Origin: Oligoflexales bacterium
Lineage (GTDB): Bacteria > Bdellovibrionota_B > Oligoflexia > Oligoflexales > RGVZ01
NCBI GenBank assembly: GCA_947468665.1
Contig: CANILH010000009.1
Coordinates: forward strand, 1 to 63,324
Length of the DNA: 63,324 bases
Reading direction: 5' to 3'
The notes beneath the pieces were generated by a model, which saw only the letters and a program-made list of their open reading frames with translations, was not told the DNA's origin and searched no databases. Below are positions 9,356 to 18,379 of the stretch, piece by piece (the stretch's first letter is position 1; each line of letters opens with the position of its first letter). Both the position numbers and the translations under genes were made by a program.

Positions 9356-10231
9356 ATGGGAATGCGTATCAGAACTAACGTGCCTGCCATCACTGCTCAA
9401 CGGTTCATGTCTGACAACAGAGATGCAATGAACAAGAACCTTGAGCGACTCTCATCTGGTTACCGGATCAACAAGTCTGCCGATGACGCCGCCGGCCTTG
9501 CCATTTCGGAAGGTTTACGAGGTAAAATTCGTGGACTTAACGTCGCTAAGCGTAACGCTAATGATGCCGTATCCATGGTTCAGGTTGCGGAAGGAAGCAT
9601 GAACGAGATGACAAACATCTTGATTCGTCTTCGCGAACTTACGGTTCAGTCATCTACAGACACTCTCGGGGAAAAAGAGCGTTCATATCTTAACCGTGAG
9701 TACACGCAGCTTGCGGACGAACTTGACCGGATCGGTAACTCTACAGAGTTCAACGGTATTAAAATTTTCGATAAAAATAGCGAACGCGATCAATTTGTCA
9801 TCCAGGTGGGTACAAATGGCACTCGGCCCGAAGAAAACATCGATACCATTTCCGTAAACATTGCCGGCCTTAAGTTTAATACTGAAGACCTTGGTATCGG
9901 TAAGGGGAGCGAAATTGGCGCGCTAGAGGGCGAAACAGGACCCGAGCTCAGCGAGATTTCGAGCAAGCTTAACGTTCTCGATAATGCCCTGACAAAAATT
10001 GCCAGTGAGCGCGCTACCCTGGGTTCCGTCCAAAGCCGCCTTGGCAGCGCCCTTTCTAACCTCTCGATTAACGTTGAGAACATGGAAACCGCGAAAAGCC
10101 GGATCAAAGACGTCGATTTCGCGTCAGAAACAGCTGAGCTTACTCAAAACCGCATTCTTACGTCTTCAACGACAGCGGTTTTGCAGCAGGCCAACCAGAT
10201 GCCAGAGCAAGCTTTGCAGCTTCTGCGCTAA
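9356..10231 (+). CDS. Flagellin (first of a tandem pair)
   Basis: Structural subunit of the flagellar filament, exported by the flagellar type III system. The 291-residue protein has the conserved D0/D1 N-terminus (IRTNVPAITAQ, then LSSGYRINKSADDAAGLAIS) and C-terminus (RIKDVDFASETAELTQNRIL ending LQLLR), joined by a short variable centre of roughly 70 residues, so the surface D2/D3 domains are almost absent. AGGAGG lies about eight bases before ATG. A near-consensus FliA promoter precedes it and a second flagellin follows 81 bp downstream, with no promoter seen between, suggesting one transcript. Confidence 0.96.
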   Translation: MGMRIRTNVPAITAQRFMSDNRDAMNKNLERLSSGYRINKSADDAAGLAISEGLRGKIRGLNVAKRNANDAVSMVQVAEGSMNEMTNILIRLRELTVQSSTDTLGEKERSYLNREYTQLADELDRIGNSTEFNGIKIFDKNSERDQFVIQVGTNGTRPEENIDTISVNIAGLKFNTEDLGIGKGSEIGALEGETGPELSEISSKLNVLDNALTKIASERATLGSVQSRLGSALSNLSINVENMETAKSRIKDVDFASETAELTQNRILTSSTTAVLQQANQMPEQALQLLR

Positions 10232-10312
10232 TCAACGGAATTTTATTGAATTTTGTGCTCTCAGACGGGCCAAGGTGGACCCGTTTGTCCCAACACCAAG
10301 GAGGTTTTTGTT

Positions 10313-11236
10313 ATGGGAATCAGGATTAAGACAAACATAGAGTCACTAGTAGCACAGCGTCGCGTAAGTGAAAGCCGCAAAGCTCTCGGTGACTCTTATG
10401 AAAAACTCGCGAGTGGTCAGCGTATAAACAAATCAGCCGATGATGCGGCGGGCCTTGCGGTCAGTGAGCGTATACGCGCTAAGACCAGAAGTTTGGACGT
10501 CGCGAAGCGAAATGCCAACGACGGCATCTCATACATTCAGGTAGCGGAAGGTGGTCTTAATGAGACTACTAATATCGTTGTCCGGATGCGTGAACTTGCC
10601 GCTCAGGCAGCCTCAGACACCATTGGTAACCGTGAACGCGGATTTCTTGATAAGGAATTCACGCAGCTTCGCCAGGAGGTTGGTCGGATCATGGACTCTA
10701 CAGAGTTCAACGGCGCTAAGGTTCTTCAAGTTGATGATCAGAAGCCGATGAGAATCTTTGTGGGCTCGAGTAACCGCGGCAACGACGCTGACGGCAACGC
10801 CCCGGACATCAAGCCGGAATCTGATCCGGATATTCTGACAATCGATCTTAAGGATCTGGCGACCTTCAGAAAATCAATGGAATCGATTCTCGACGATAAA
10901 TTGAGCATTGTTCCTGCTGACGTTGACGGCGGCGCGGCTGACCTTGGCCCAGATGGAACCAATGACGTGTTTAACCGTCTTGACTCCGCTCTTGACTCGA
11001 TGGCGTCTTACCGGGCAGTACTGGGTTCCGTTCAGTCCAGGCTGAACTCCAGTATCACGAACATCGATGTGACAAACGAGAACCTGCAGGCCGCGCAAAG
11101 CCGTATCCGTGACGTTGACTACGCGTCAGAGACAGCTAAGCTCGCCACTAACCGCATCTTGACTCAAGCCGGCGTCTCAGTCTTGACTCAAGCTAACGCT
11201 AACAGCGAGTTCGCGCTGCAGCTTCTTCGCGGTTAA
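10313..11236 (+). CDS. Flagellin (second of a tandem pair)
   Basis: A 307-residue flagellin paralogue of the upstream gene: MGIRIKTNIESLVAQRRV start, LASGQRINKSADDAAGLAVS, and a C-terminal RIRDVDYASETAKLATNRIL block ending LQLLRG. The central variable stretch (about residues 145-215) differs from both other flagellins here and is rich in Asp and Pro. ATG at 10313 is chosen because AAGGAGG lies eight bases upstream and the product then matches the family N-terminus; an in-frame start at 10253 would add unrelated residues. A strong intrinsic terminator follows at 11265-11295. Confidence 0.95.
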   Translation: MGIRIKTNIESLVAQRRVSESRKALGDSYEKLASGQRINKSADDAAGLAVSERIRAKTRSLDVAKRNANDGISYIQVAEGGLNETTNIVVRMRELAAQAASDTIGNRERGFLDKEFTQLRQEVGRIMDSTEFNGAKVLQVDDQKPMRIFVGSSNRGNDADGNAPDIKPESDPDILTIDLKDLATFRKSMESILDDKLSIVPADVDGGAADLGPDGTNDVFNRLDSALDSMASYRAVLGSVQSRLNSSITNIDVTNENLQAAQSRIRDVDYASETAKLATNRILTQAGVSVLTQANANSEFALQLLRG

Positions 11237-11264
11237 TCAAAAAACGTGTCTACCTTTTAGCAGA

Positions 11265-11295
11265 GCCCGCGCTGGCACACCAGCGCGGGCTTTTT
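11265..11295 (+). terminator. Intrinsic terminator after the flagellin pair
   Basis: An 11-bp perfect stem GCCCGCGCTGG/CCAGCGCGGGC with a CACA loop, followed directly by TTTTT. It lies 28 bp after the second flagellin stop and ends 10 bp before the end of the convergent desulfurase gene. Confidence 0.9.
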
Positions 11296-11305
11296 AACGT
11301 TCATG

Positions 11306-12478
11306 CTAACGTAAAAGCAATTTAGAGATATTTTTGATAAGGATTTCTGCCGCCGCGCGGCTTTGGTCGACGGTCACGCCGTCGCCAAAGCTTGCTCGCA
11401 GCACATTCGCGCTAATCTCTATGGGAAGGCCAAGTGCTTTTGGCACGTGACTGAATTTTTCACCACCACTTCCCGTACAAGAGGCGCCGCGGTTTATACA
11501 GACCTCCGGGGTCTCCTGAAGCAGCGTGGGAGCGTCAATGCCGTTCACATAAAAATTCACGATCCCCCCGGCAAGTTCATTCAAAGGAACCGTCAAATGA
11601 AAGCCCTTGAGGTTTCTCAGGGTCTCCACAAATACGTTGGCGCAGTCTTTCATATGTTTGACTCGCGCAGTTCTATTTGATTCGTGCAGTGCTATGGCCC
11701 GGGCGCCCGCCGCAATCGCGAGTGTGTTCATGGTACCTGGTCTTATGCCGCGCTCATGACTTCCGCCCTTGTAGGCAGGAGTCAGCCGGGGAGAGAGAGC
11801 CCCGCTTCCCAGGATAAGTATGCCAAGCCCCTTTGGCCCGTATATTTTATGAGTGGAGATCACATAGGAGCCAAAAGTGCCTTTCGAGAAATCGATTTTT
11901 TCTCTGACGTAGCCCTGCACGCCGTCACAATGAAAAAAAGCGCCATGGGTGAGACAGAGCGTTGAGATTTCCTCTATAGGACTTCGCACGGGTATCTCAT
12001 TATTAGTATGCATAATCGCCACAAGTGTGGGGGTTCCCCTGGACTTTTCCAAGAGAGCCTTTAACGCGATCAGATCGGTTGCTCCGCTGGACTTAACCGG
12101 AGCCTCTGAGGCAGTTATTCCCAATAGTTCACAAAGCGCCTGACAGGTGTCAAAAACACTTTTGTGCTCGGTCGCGCCGTAAATTATATGGCATCCGCGG
12201 GTTCGGTACCTGAGGGCAAAGCCCCAAAGTAGAAGATTATTGGCCTCCGTTGCCCCGGACGTGAAGATAATTTCTTCAGGCGAGGCACCCAAGGCCTTTG
12301 AGATCACTTTTCTGTAATCTTCAACAAGTTGGTAGGCTTTTAGGCCGGCCTCGTGATGAACGGCTGCGGGATTTCCGAAATTTCCGGAATTAAGAAATGC
12401 CTGGGCCGCGTCATGGACTTCGGGGGCAAGTGGTGTGGAGCCACAATGATCTAAATAGTACAATTCGCGGGTCTCCAT
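11306..12478 (-). CDS. Cysteine desulfurase (NifS/IscS family)
   Basis: A PLP enzyme that removes sulfur from L-cysteine for iron-sulfur cluster assembly. Visible features are YLDHCGSTPLAPEV at the N-terminus, the ATEHKSVFD histidine, the FHCDGVQGY aspartate, the PLP-lysine motif STHKIYGPKG and the mobile-loop cysteine in RGASCTGSG. Length about 390 residues is normal. It lies directly after nadA, whose product needs a [4Fe-4S] cluster; such nadA-nifS pairing suggests a dedicated sulfur donor. Start is uncertain: ATG 12478 has GGGG ten bases upstream and fits the family; ATG 12499 lies 5 bp after the nadA stop without a clear ribosome-binding site. Confidence 0.9.
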   Translation of the reverse strand: METRELYYLDHCGSTPLAPEVHDAAQAFLNSGNFGNPAAVHHEAGLKAYQLVEDYRKVISKALGASPEEIIFTSGATEANNLLLWGFALRYRTRGCHIIYGATEHKSVFDTCQALCELLGITASEAPVKSSGATDLIALKALLEKSRGTPTLVAIMHTNNEIPVRSPIEEISTLCLTHGAFFHCDGVQGYVREKIDFSKGTFGSYVISTHKIYGPKGLGILILGSGALSPRLTPAYKGGSHERGIRPGTMNTLAIAAGARAIALHESNRTARVKHMKDCANVFVETLRNLKGFHLTVPLNELAGGIVNFYVNGIDAPTLLQETPEVCINRGASCTGSGGEKFSHVPKALGLPIEISANVLRASFGDGVTVDQSRAAAEILIKNISKLLLR

Positions 12479-12504
12479 TTGGCGTTTGCCCCGGCGCATT
12501 TAAA

Positions 12505-13596
12505 CTAGCTGAGTTCAAACATGCGGTTTAAGGCGAGCATTGAGTCCCGCGCCGTGGCCGGGTCTACCGTGATCCGGTTGTTACGCTCGTTTTTGTCAAC
12601 AAGTCCGTCCAAAACCCACGCCAGACTGTGAAGGCTTATGCGATTCATCGTGCCGCAGAGGCAGGTAAAGGGATTTAAGCTGGTAATTGTTTTATCTTTA
12701 TGTTGAGCCGCAAGTCTTTCGACAAGGTGTTTTTCTGTTCCAACTGCCCATTTACTTCCCGCCGGGGAGGTCTCTATGGTTTTAATAATGAAGTCCGTTG
12801 AGCCTGATAGGTCAGAGACGTCCACTATTTCCATGGCGCATTCAGGGTGGACGAGGATTTTTGTCTCAGGTGAGGTCTCGCGGATTTTCTTAACCTGATG
12901 GACGGTAAAAAGCGCGTGTACAGGGCAGTGCCCCTTCCAAAGCCAGATTTTTCGGGACTTTATCGTCGAATCATCCAGTCCACCTAGTGGTTTAGCAGGA
13001 TCCCAAAGCAGCATGTCTTTTGACACGCTAAGCCCAAGACTTTTGCCGATATTGCGCCCGAGATGCTGATCCGGAAAGAAAAATACATGCTCGCCGTGCT
13101 CTAAGGCCCAGGAGACCACAGCCTTGGCGTTTGATGAGGTGCAGATGACACCGCCGTTACGACCAACGAAAGCTTTCAATTCGGCTGACGAGTTAATGTA
13201 GGTAACTGGGATTATGTTTTTTACCCCCGCTTTTATGGCATCCTGCCAGCTGTCCTCAACGTCGCGAAGAGTCGCCATGTCGGCCATTTCACATCCAGCC
13301 CCAAGATCTGGAAGTGATACGAATCGCGTTCCGCCGGTAAGTATATCAGCGGTTTCGGCCATAAAATGAACGCCACAGAAGATAATATTTGCGGCTGTTG
13401 AGTCGCGGGCGATACGCGCTAATTTTAGGCTGTCACCAGTAAAATCAGCGTGGTCGAAGACTTCGTCTCTTTGATAGTGGTGGACCAGGACTATTGTGCT
13501 TTGCCCAAGTTTAAGTTTTGCCTGCCGTACAAGTTTGTGTGCCTCGACATCACTAAGACGCGCAATATGTTCTGGTAGTGGTATTTGTGTCAGCAT
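12505..13596 (-). CDS. nadA: Quinolinate synthase NadA
   Basis: NadA condenses iminoaspartate with dihydroxyacetone phosphate to quinolinate, the precursor of NAD. The 363-residue protein contains the repeated-domain motifs of the family: VLVHHYQRDEVFDHADFTGDS, IIFCGVHFMAETADIL, the CTSSNA segment, HPECAMEIV and the C-terminal LNPFTCLCGTMNRI; the three cluster-ligand cysteines are in place. It is followed by the desulfurase gene in the same operon. nadB and nadC are not in the window. Confidence 0.96.
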   Translation of the reverse strand: MLTQIPLPEHIARLSDVEAHKLVRQAKLKLGQSTIVLVHHYQRDEVFDHADFTGDSLKLARIARDSTAANIIFCGVHFMAETADILTGGTRFVSLPDLGAGCEMADMATLRDVEDSWQDAIKAGVKNIIPVTYINSSAELKAFVGRNGGVICTSSNAKAVVSWALEHGEHVFFFPDQHLGRNIGKSLGLSVSKDMLLWDPAKPLGGLDDSTIKSRKIWLWKGHCPVHALFTVHQVKKIRETSPETKILVHPECAMEIVDVSDLSGSTDFIIKTIETSPAGSKWAVGTEKHLVERLAAQHKDKTITSLNPFTCLCGTMNRISLHSLAWVLDGLVDKNERNNRITVDPATARDSMLALNRMFELS

Positions 13597-13672
13597 AAGT
13601 CCTCGACAGATCCAGGTAATTCCCGAAAGTTACAAGACTTCTATCTATATGAGTCAAACCCGTCTCCGCAAG

Positions 13673-14377
13673 CTAATTTCTGATGAGCTTTGTGCGGGTT
13701 AAGTTCACCAGAGAGAAAATAGCAGGCAGCAGAAATAGCACTATCAATACTGTAGGTTGCACCCTATGCGGGTCGCCCCGGCCAATCGCGCAGCCGGGCG
13801 CGAGTTTAGACCTTGAACCGTCAATTGGGTAGAGTCTTGAGATGGCCGCCTCATCGTCCAGAGACAGAGCAAAGGAGTTTACCTCCAGATGATAGCTCAT
13901 GATGGAGTCTGCCATAAGGCTGTGAGCAAGGCCAATGCAGTGGCCAAGCTCATGAAGTGTGGTTTTGTGTAAGGCCTCAAAGTCAGAATTGGCGTCGGCG
14001 GCGATATGAACGCTGCAATGAAGTGGCACGCCATTTTCAACCGTGTCAAAAATAGAGTAGCCCGCGGCCGTAGCTCCACCGGCAATAGTGGTGTCATAAT
14101 TAACTGTTATTTGTGCGGGGTGGTCAGTGGAGGCGGGCTCAAGTTTAATGAGTGCACGCTCAACGTCTGTCCATAAATTCGCCGCGGCATTAACGACAGG
14201 TGAAATGTAGGGTTTAAGCCCCTCATCAGTCGTATTTACCTCGTAGTAAATGGTCGGGCTTTCAACCGTGATGGGCCAGGCGTGAATGTTGCCGTCCACG
14301 TCGACAGGCGTAGGGTAAGCCCAGACGGGTGTCGCAAGCATAGCCAAAGTTAAAAGGCGATAGTGATTCCAGCCCAT
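13673..14377 (-). CDS. Matrixin-like secreted zinc metalloprotease with C-terminal hydrophobic segment
   Basis: A 234-residue protein with a signal peptide (residues 1-20, LLTLAMLATPVWA), a metzincin zinc site HELGHCIGLAHS and a downstream Met-turn region (ADSIMSYH), typical of M10-like peptidases. It is unusual in ending with a hydrophobic stretch (VLIVLFLLPAIFSLV) and a short basic tail, which would anchor it to a membrane or act as a sorting-type C-terminus. ATG at 14377 has GGAG nine bases upstream and gives a clean signal peptide; the coding region then overlaps the upstream barrel gene by 28 bp. Substrate is unknown. It is the last of three minus-strand envelope genes. Confidence 0.8.
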   Translation of the reverse strand: MGWNHYRLLTLAMLATPVWAYPTPVDVDGNIHAWPITVESPTIYYEVNTTDEGLKPYISPVVNAAANLWTDVERALIKLEPASTDHPAQITVNYDTTIAGGATAAGYSIFDTVENGVPLHCSVHIAADANSDFEALHKTTLHELGHCIGLAHSLMADSIMSYHLEVNSFALSLDDEAAISRLYPIDGSRSKLAPGCAIGRGDPHRVQPTVLIVLFLLPAIFSLVNLTRTKLIRN

Positions 14378-14850
14378 ATTGGGTAGCTCCATATAATGAC
14401 GCGTTGGGGGGTGGCATAAAATTGGGAGGTAATATCTAAACGAAGTCCCGGAATGTACTTGGGAGACGACATGGGAAGCCAAATTGGCAGTAATGGAATT
14501 ATTGTCCCCCAGGAGATCTCGGCAAAAGCACCCGCGTTGGTTACGCCTCCGCCCACCTGGGCGAAAAACTGCCAAAAACAAGCGGAATCACATACCGGGA
14601 GCCGGTAATCATAGCCCGCGCCCATCAGGCTGGACGAGCCCACGAGAAGTGACCTATTTTGGAACCCGTATACTGCGTTGTGGCTATGATACCACTCAAG
14701 CCTGTAGGCATCTTGGCCTCCGGCGTTTGGAGCTAGAGCCTTGACGTGTGCGGATATCGCGTGGCGATCCGAGTCACCAGTGCCGCTCTCCGCATGGACC
14801 GGACTCAGGCTGGAAAAGAGGAGAAGGAATTTGACGAAAGCTTTTAACAT
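14350..14850 (-). CDS. Probable small outer-membrane beta-barrel protein
   Basis: A 166-residue protein with a signal peptide (residues 1-20, ending VHA) and a mature part of alternating polar and aromatic residues (YRLEWYHSHNAVYGF, GAGYDYRLPV, FFAQVGGGV) that closes with phenylalanine after IWAGITIAF, the usual BAM recognition end. This suggests an eight-strand barrel of the OmpX/OmpW size class, though no family is recognised. It lies 3 bp after a similar gene and overlaps the metalloprotease gene by 28 bp. Function unknown. Confidence 0.6.
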   Translation of the reverse strand: MLKAFVKFLLLFSSLSPVHAESGTGDSDRHAISAHVKALAPNAGGQDAYRLEWYHSHNAVYGFQNRSLLVGSSSLMGAGYDYRLPVCDSACFWQFFAQVGGGVTNAGAFAEISWGTIIPLLPIWLPMSSPKYIPGLRLDITSQFYATPQRVIIWSYPIWAGITIAF

Positions 14851-14853
14851 TGT

Positions 14854-15417
14854 CTAACCACCAATCGAGATCGGAGTCGACACGGAAAATATAAACCACG
14901 TGAAGGGCCACGCCACGTATGCCTCCGCCTGTACCTTGGAGCTTTGGCAGATCATCATCTGATGGGCGAGTCTGAAGTCGATATTGTTATTGCCCCATTT
15001 TGCCTCAAGAGACGTAGCGATTCCTGGCAACCGATAGGCCTCCCTGCGAGGCGCAACATCGGCATCATCTTTGATATAGCCCCAGGCGTAACCGCCACCC
15101 ACCAGGGCATTAACGCCAATGTTGCCGATTCTGAGCACGCTTTTGCCGAACATCGCCGCGGCTGAAAAATCCTGATCAACATATCCGGCGTTCCGAAAGG
15201 CAGGCCGCTCAAGATATTGAAGGCGAAGCATGGCGACGTCATTTTTCCTGGCGAGATCCAGCTGACCACCATAAACGTAGTGATAATACTGGGAGGATGG
15301 CTGCTGCATGAGGCCCGTCAAAAGCATTGGCCTGGCACTCGCGGCCAATGCCACCGGCTCAAGCCCGAACAACAGCGTGAATAAGGACATCAATGTCGCG
15401 ACGCGAAATTTCGACAT
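14854..15417 (-). CDS. Probable outer-membrane beta-barrel protein, partner of the next gene
   Basis: A 187-residue protein with a signal peptide (about residues 1-26, ending VALAA). The rest has barrel-like alternation (YYHYVYGGQLDLA, VAMLRLQYLERP, VNALVGGGYAWGYI, IDFRLAHQMM). It resembles the following gene in architecture, spacing of glycine-rich strands and length, so the two may be diverged paralogues. ATG at 15417 has GGGTG about ten bases upstream; GTG at 15429 is possible. No family recognised; the cluster with a metalloprotease suggests envelope or surface processing. Confidence 0.55.
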   Translation of the reverse strand: MSKFRVATLMSLFTLLFGLEPVALAASARPMLLTGLMQQPSSQYYHYVYGGQLDLARKNDVAMLRLQYLERPAFRNAGYVDQDFSAAAMFGKSVLRIGNIGVNALVGGGYAWGYIKDDADVAPRREAYRLPGIATSLEAKWGNNNIDFRLAHQMMICQSSKVQAEAYVAWPFTWFIFSVSTPISIGG

Positions 15418-15477
15418 AACAATGCGCACCCAAATATAGGACGGGTTTTATCCAGCTATTCTATCAGGTTTGGAAGG

Positions 15478-16563
15478 TTACGCAGCTCGTTTTGAGAGGC
15501 CGGAGTGCAGTTCAGCGAAGATTTCGAGATCTTTGGGCGAAATATTGGCGGTCTGGCAGATGTTGTCGACCGCGTTTTGGTCCATGCGGCTCGGCCGGAG
15601 CAGGATCCAGTGAGACAGTTGGTTTGCCAAAGCAACACATTCGGAAAGCTTGAGTTTGCCATCCATTCTTTTCTGACCGGGGGTTGGCGCCAACAAAGGT
15701 CCGTGGTGGCTAGCGATGGCGTCGAGGACATATTTTGGAAGTCCCCATATGGCTCCCCCGATCTCTCCCAGTAGTGCATGATTTGGTACTTTAAGGATGG
15801 CTTCAGCCTGTGGCCAGGTACAGAGAGTCTTAGGGCTATTGACCATCGCCCCGATTTTGTCGGTGTTTTCAGGTAGGGCGATGGCGCCGACAATTTTTCC
15901 TATATTGCAGAGAGCGGCACTTACAAAGACCTCATCTTTGATGATGTCGCCACCCCACTTGGCGGAAATGAGCTCAGCGAGCTCAGCCACAACAAAAGAC
16001 TCCTGCCAGAAGCGGTCGGAATTGAACAGGGTGGTTTTGGCTGAAAATGACTGCAGCGAAATCATCATGACGAGCTCGCTGAAGGCCTTTTTCCCGATAT
16101 ATGCGATGGCGTGCTCAAGGCCTGCTATTTTCTTGCGGTCTTTGGGATCGCGGGCCGCTTTCATATTGTTCGCGATCTCAAGGAGCCTGGCAGCCAGGAG
16201 GGGGTCTTGCTTAACTTTTTTGGACAGTGATGGCACATCAAGATTCGGAGATTGTAGAGCTTCCTGGATTTCCATGACAGACAGCGGGACATGGGGCAGC
16301 TCTTTTAGCCCGCCGATTTTGTTAAATAATCCGGCTGCACCCGAACTCATGGCTTTATCGGGGGAATACCAATCAAACTTCCCCTTGACGATCATCAAGG
16401 TGCTGCCGCAGCCGCAGTTAAACCAGAGGTTTTTGCGGTCGCAAATACGCCACCGGCTCGTACCCGTGAGAAAGTTCGCTTCGGTCGCGAAAATTCTATT
16501 ACAGGTAGCGCACTGCTTAGCCTCTATAGGCTTCGCGTTGACCAGTTTTGTCTCGTTTTCCAC
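15478..16563 (-). CDS. HDOD-domain protein with N-terminal cysteine cluster
   Basis: HDOD domains are catalytically altered HD-superfamily modules used as signalling scaffolds. Residues about 85-290 carry the HDOD pattern (LPHVPLSVMEIQEAL, QDPLLAARLLEIANN, GLEHAIAYIGKKAFSELV, ALLGEIGGAIWGLP, AIASHHGPLL). The N-terminus has Cys18, Cys21, Cys41, Cys50 and Cys52 (CATC, CGCG), which looks like a zinc ribbon or metal site not standard for HDOD. I chose GTG at 16563 (AGGGG six bases upstream); an alternative ATG at 16644 overlaps the preceding acyl-CoA synthetase gene by 14 bp and would add 27 residues. Likely co-transcribed with that gene. Target pathway unknown. Confidence 0.8.
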   Translation of the reverse strand: MENETKLVNAKPIEAKQCATCNRIFATEANFLTGTSRWRICDRKNLWFNCGCGSTLMIVKGKFDWYSPDKAMSSGAAGLFNKIGGLKELPHVPLSVMEIQEALQSPNLDVPSLSKKVKQDPLLAARLLEIANNMKAARDPKDRKKIAGLEHAIAYIGKKAFSELVMMISLQSFSAKTTLFNSDRFWQESFVVAELAELISAKWGGDIIKDEVFVSAALCNIGKIVGAIALPENTDKIGAMVNSPKTLCTWPQAEAILKVPNHALLGEIGGAIWGLPKYVLDAIASHHGPLLAPTPGQKRMDGKLKLSECVALANQLSHWILLRPSRMDQNAVDNICQTANISPKDLEIFAELHSGLSKRAA

Positions 16564-16630
16564 GCGGAACCCCTGAAATATTATAGGCAGTTGTCGGCGG
16601 GACTTCTGAATTCCATTAGTTTTGCCTAAT

Positions 16631-18289
16631 TCACAATTTCCCATCCCTCAGTTCTCGCCGGAGAATTTTACCAACACTGGATTTTGGTAAACTATCCCTG
16701 AACTCAAATTGGCGCGGGCATTTATAGCCAGTCAGGTTTTCTTTACAATAAGCCCGCAAGACTTCGACGGTGAGATTTTTATCCTTGGGGACGACAAAAG
16801 CTTTCACGGCCTCGCCGCTTGATTTGTCGGGGATGCCAATCACGGCCGCCTCAAGAACCATTGGGTGGCATGCCAAGACCTCCTCCACCTCATTGGGATA
16901 GACGTTAAATCCACTGACAAGAATCATGTCTTTTTTTCTGTCCACAATGAAAAAATATCCGCGCTCGTCCATTCTGGCTATATCACCGGTCCATAACCAC
17001 CCGTCTCTCAGCACCCGGGCCGTCTCGTCGTCTTTTTTCCAATAGCCTTTCATCACCTGAGGGCCTTTGATGACTAGCTCGCCGACCTCTCCCGGCGGAA
17101 GCGAGGTGCCGTCCTCGCCGACAATTTTCGCGTAAGTAGAAGGCAAGGGCAGACCGATGGATCCTACAGGGTTATTCCCCCCGATTGGGTTAACATGAGT
17201 TACGGGTGACGCCTCCGTAAGGCCAAAACCCTCTGTAATTGGCGTTCCAGTGATGCTTTGAAATGTTTTGTTAACGGAGTCTTGCAGGGCCATTCCACCG
17301 GCGACAACGACCTTTAATGTTCTTGGCGCGAGCTCTTTAAAATCATTGCTGTTATTGAGTGAATTAAAGAGGGTGTTGACCCCAGTCATTGCGGTGATCT
17401 TAAACGATCTAAACAACTTTACTGTATTGATGATCGGCACCGGTTTCGGCACGAGAACGATGTGTTGGCCGTCGGCTAAAAAGGCGAGAAAATTAACGCT
17501 GAGCGCGAAGATATGATAGAGAGGGAGCGCGGTCAGCACGGTCTCACTGCCCTGCTGGAGAGGGCCACTTGTGATAGCTTGTATCTGAAGCATGTTGGCG
17601 AGAATATTTTTATGGGTGAGCATGGCGCCCTTTGAAACCCCGGTAGTCCCCCCGGTATATTGAAGAACGGCTAGATCATCGAGTCCTAAATCGACAGGTT
17701 TGAGACTACTGGGATCGCAAGCGGATAGGGCCGATTTAAATCGCCAGAATTTCAAGGAGCACTTTGGGATTTGCTTTTTAAAGCGCATTACTTTATCAAG
17801 AATGGCGCCCTTCCAAAAAGGCAGTTGATCGCCGATAGATGTGATGATCACGTGCTCGATCTGGGTTTCTGAAATAATCTGCTCCAGCTTGTCGGCGAAT
17901 AAATCAACGATGACTATGGCTTTCACCCCGCTGTCATTAAACTGATGGCGCATCTCCCGGGGCGTATACATGGGATTTGTGTTTACGCAGACAGCCCCTA
18001 TTTTGAGGGCAGCAAGCTCGGCGACAGGAAACTGCAAAATATTAGGAAGCATAATAGCAATGCGGTCGCCCTTTTGAATTCCAATTTTGTTTTGAAGAAA
18101 CGCGGCAAATCGGTTTACGGCCCGGCTGAGTTCGCCGTAAGTCATGGAAGCACCCATGCACGATACGGCTGTTAGCCGGTCAAAGTTCCTGAATGTTCTC
18201 CCGACATAATCAGAAATGGACGATATATCCCCAAAAGATATGTCTTCGGGTACCGTGGGGGAGTAATGTTTAGTCCAGGGACGTTCCAT
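16631..18289 (-). CDS. fadD: Long-chain-fatty-acid CoA ligase (FadD-like)
   Basis: Activates fatty acids to acyl-CoA through an acyl-adenylate. The 552-residue protein has the AMP-binding P-loop YTGGTTGVSKGAMLTH, the adenylate motif GFGLTEASPV, GWLWTGDIARMDERGYFFIVDRKKDMI and the C-terminal catalytic lysine region PKSSVGKILRRELR, all in order. AAGG lies upstream of ATG. Substrate chain length cannot be read from sequence; close relatives are FadD-type enzymes used in fatty acid degradation and phospholipid turnover. HDOD gene follows. Confidence 0.92.
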   Translation of the reverse strand: MERPWTKHYSPTVPEDISFGDISSISDYVGRTFRNFDRLTAVSCMGASMTYGELSRAVNRFAAFLQNKIGIQKGDRIAIMLPNILQFPVAELAALKIGAVCVNTNPMYTPREMRHQFNDSGVKAIVIVDLFADKLEQIISETQIEHVIITSIGDQLPFWKGAILDKVMRFKKQIPKCSLKFWRFKSALSACDPSSLKPVDLGLDDLAVLQYTGGTTGVSKGAMLTHKNILANMLQIQAITSGPLQQGSETVLTALPLYHIFALSVNFLAFLADGQHIVLVPKPVPIINTVKLFRSFKITAMTGVNTLFNSLNNSNDFKELAPRTLKVVVAGGMALQDSVNKTFQSITGTPITEGFGLTEASPVTHVNPIGGNNPVGSIGLPLPSTYAKIVGEDGTSLPPGEVGELVIKGPQVMKGYWKKDDETARVLRDGWLWTGDIARMDERGYFFIVDRKKDMILVSGFNVYPNEVEEVLACHPMVLEAAVIGIPDKSSGEAVKAFVVPKDKNLTVEVLRAYCKENLTGYKCPRQFEFRDSLPKSSVGKILRRELRDGKL

Positions 18290-18379
18290 AAAAATCCTTG
18301 TGCGAATGTTGAGTAAATAGCTTACAATACTACTGTGAAAAAATCAGTCTAAGGTAGGCCCTTTCCCGAGGTTGAGCGC

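Noticed and set aside
10232-10312. Independent promoter for the second flagellin
   Set aside because: No -10/-35 of sigma-28 or sigma-70 type is visible; only a short ACGGG/CCCGT dyad is present, so read-through from the first flagellin is favoured.
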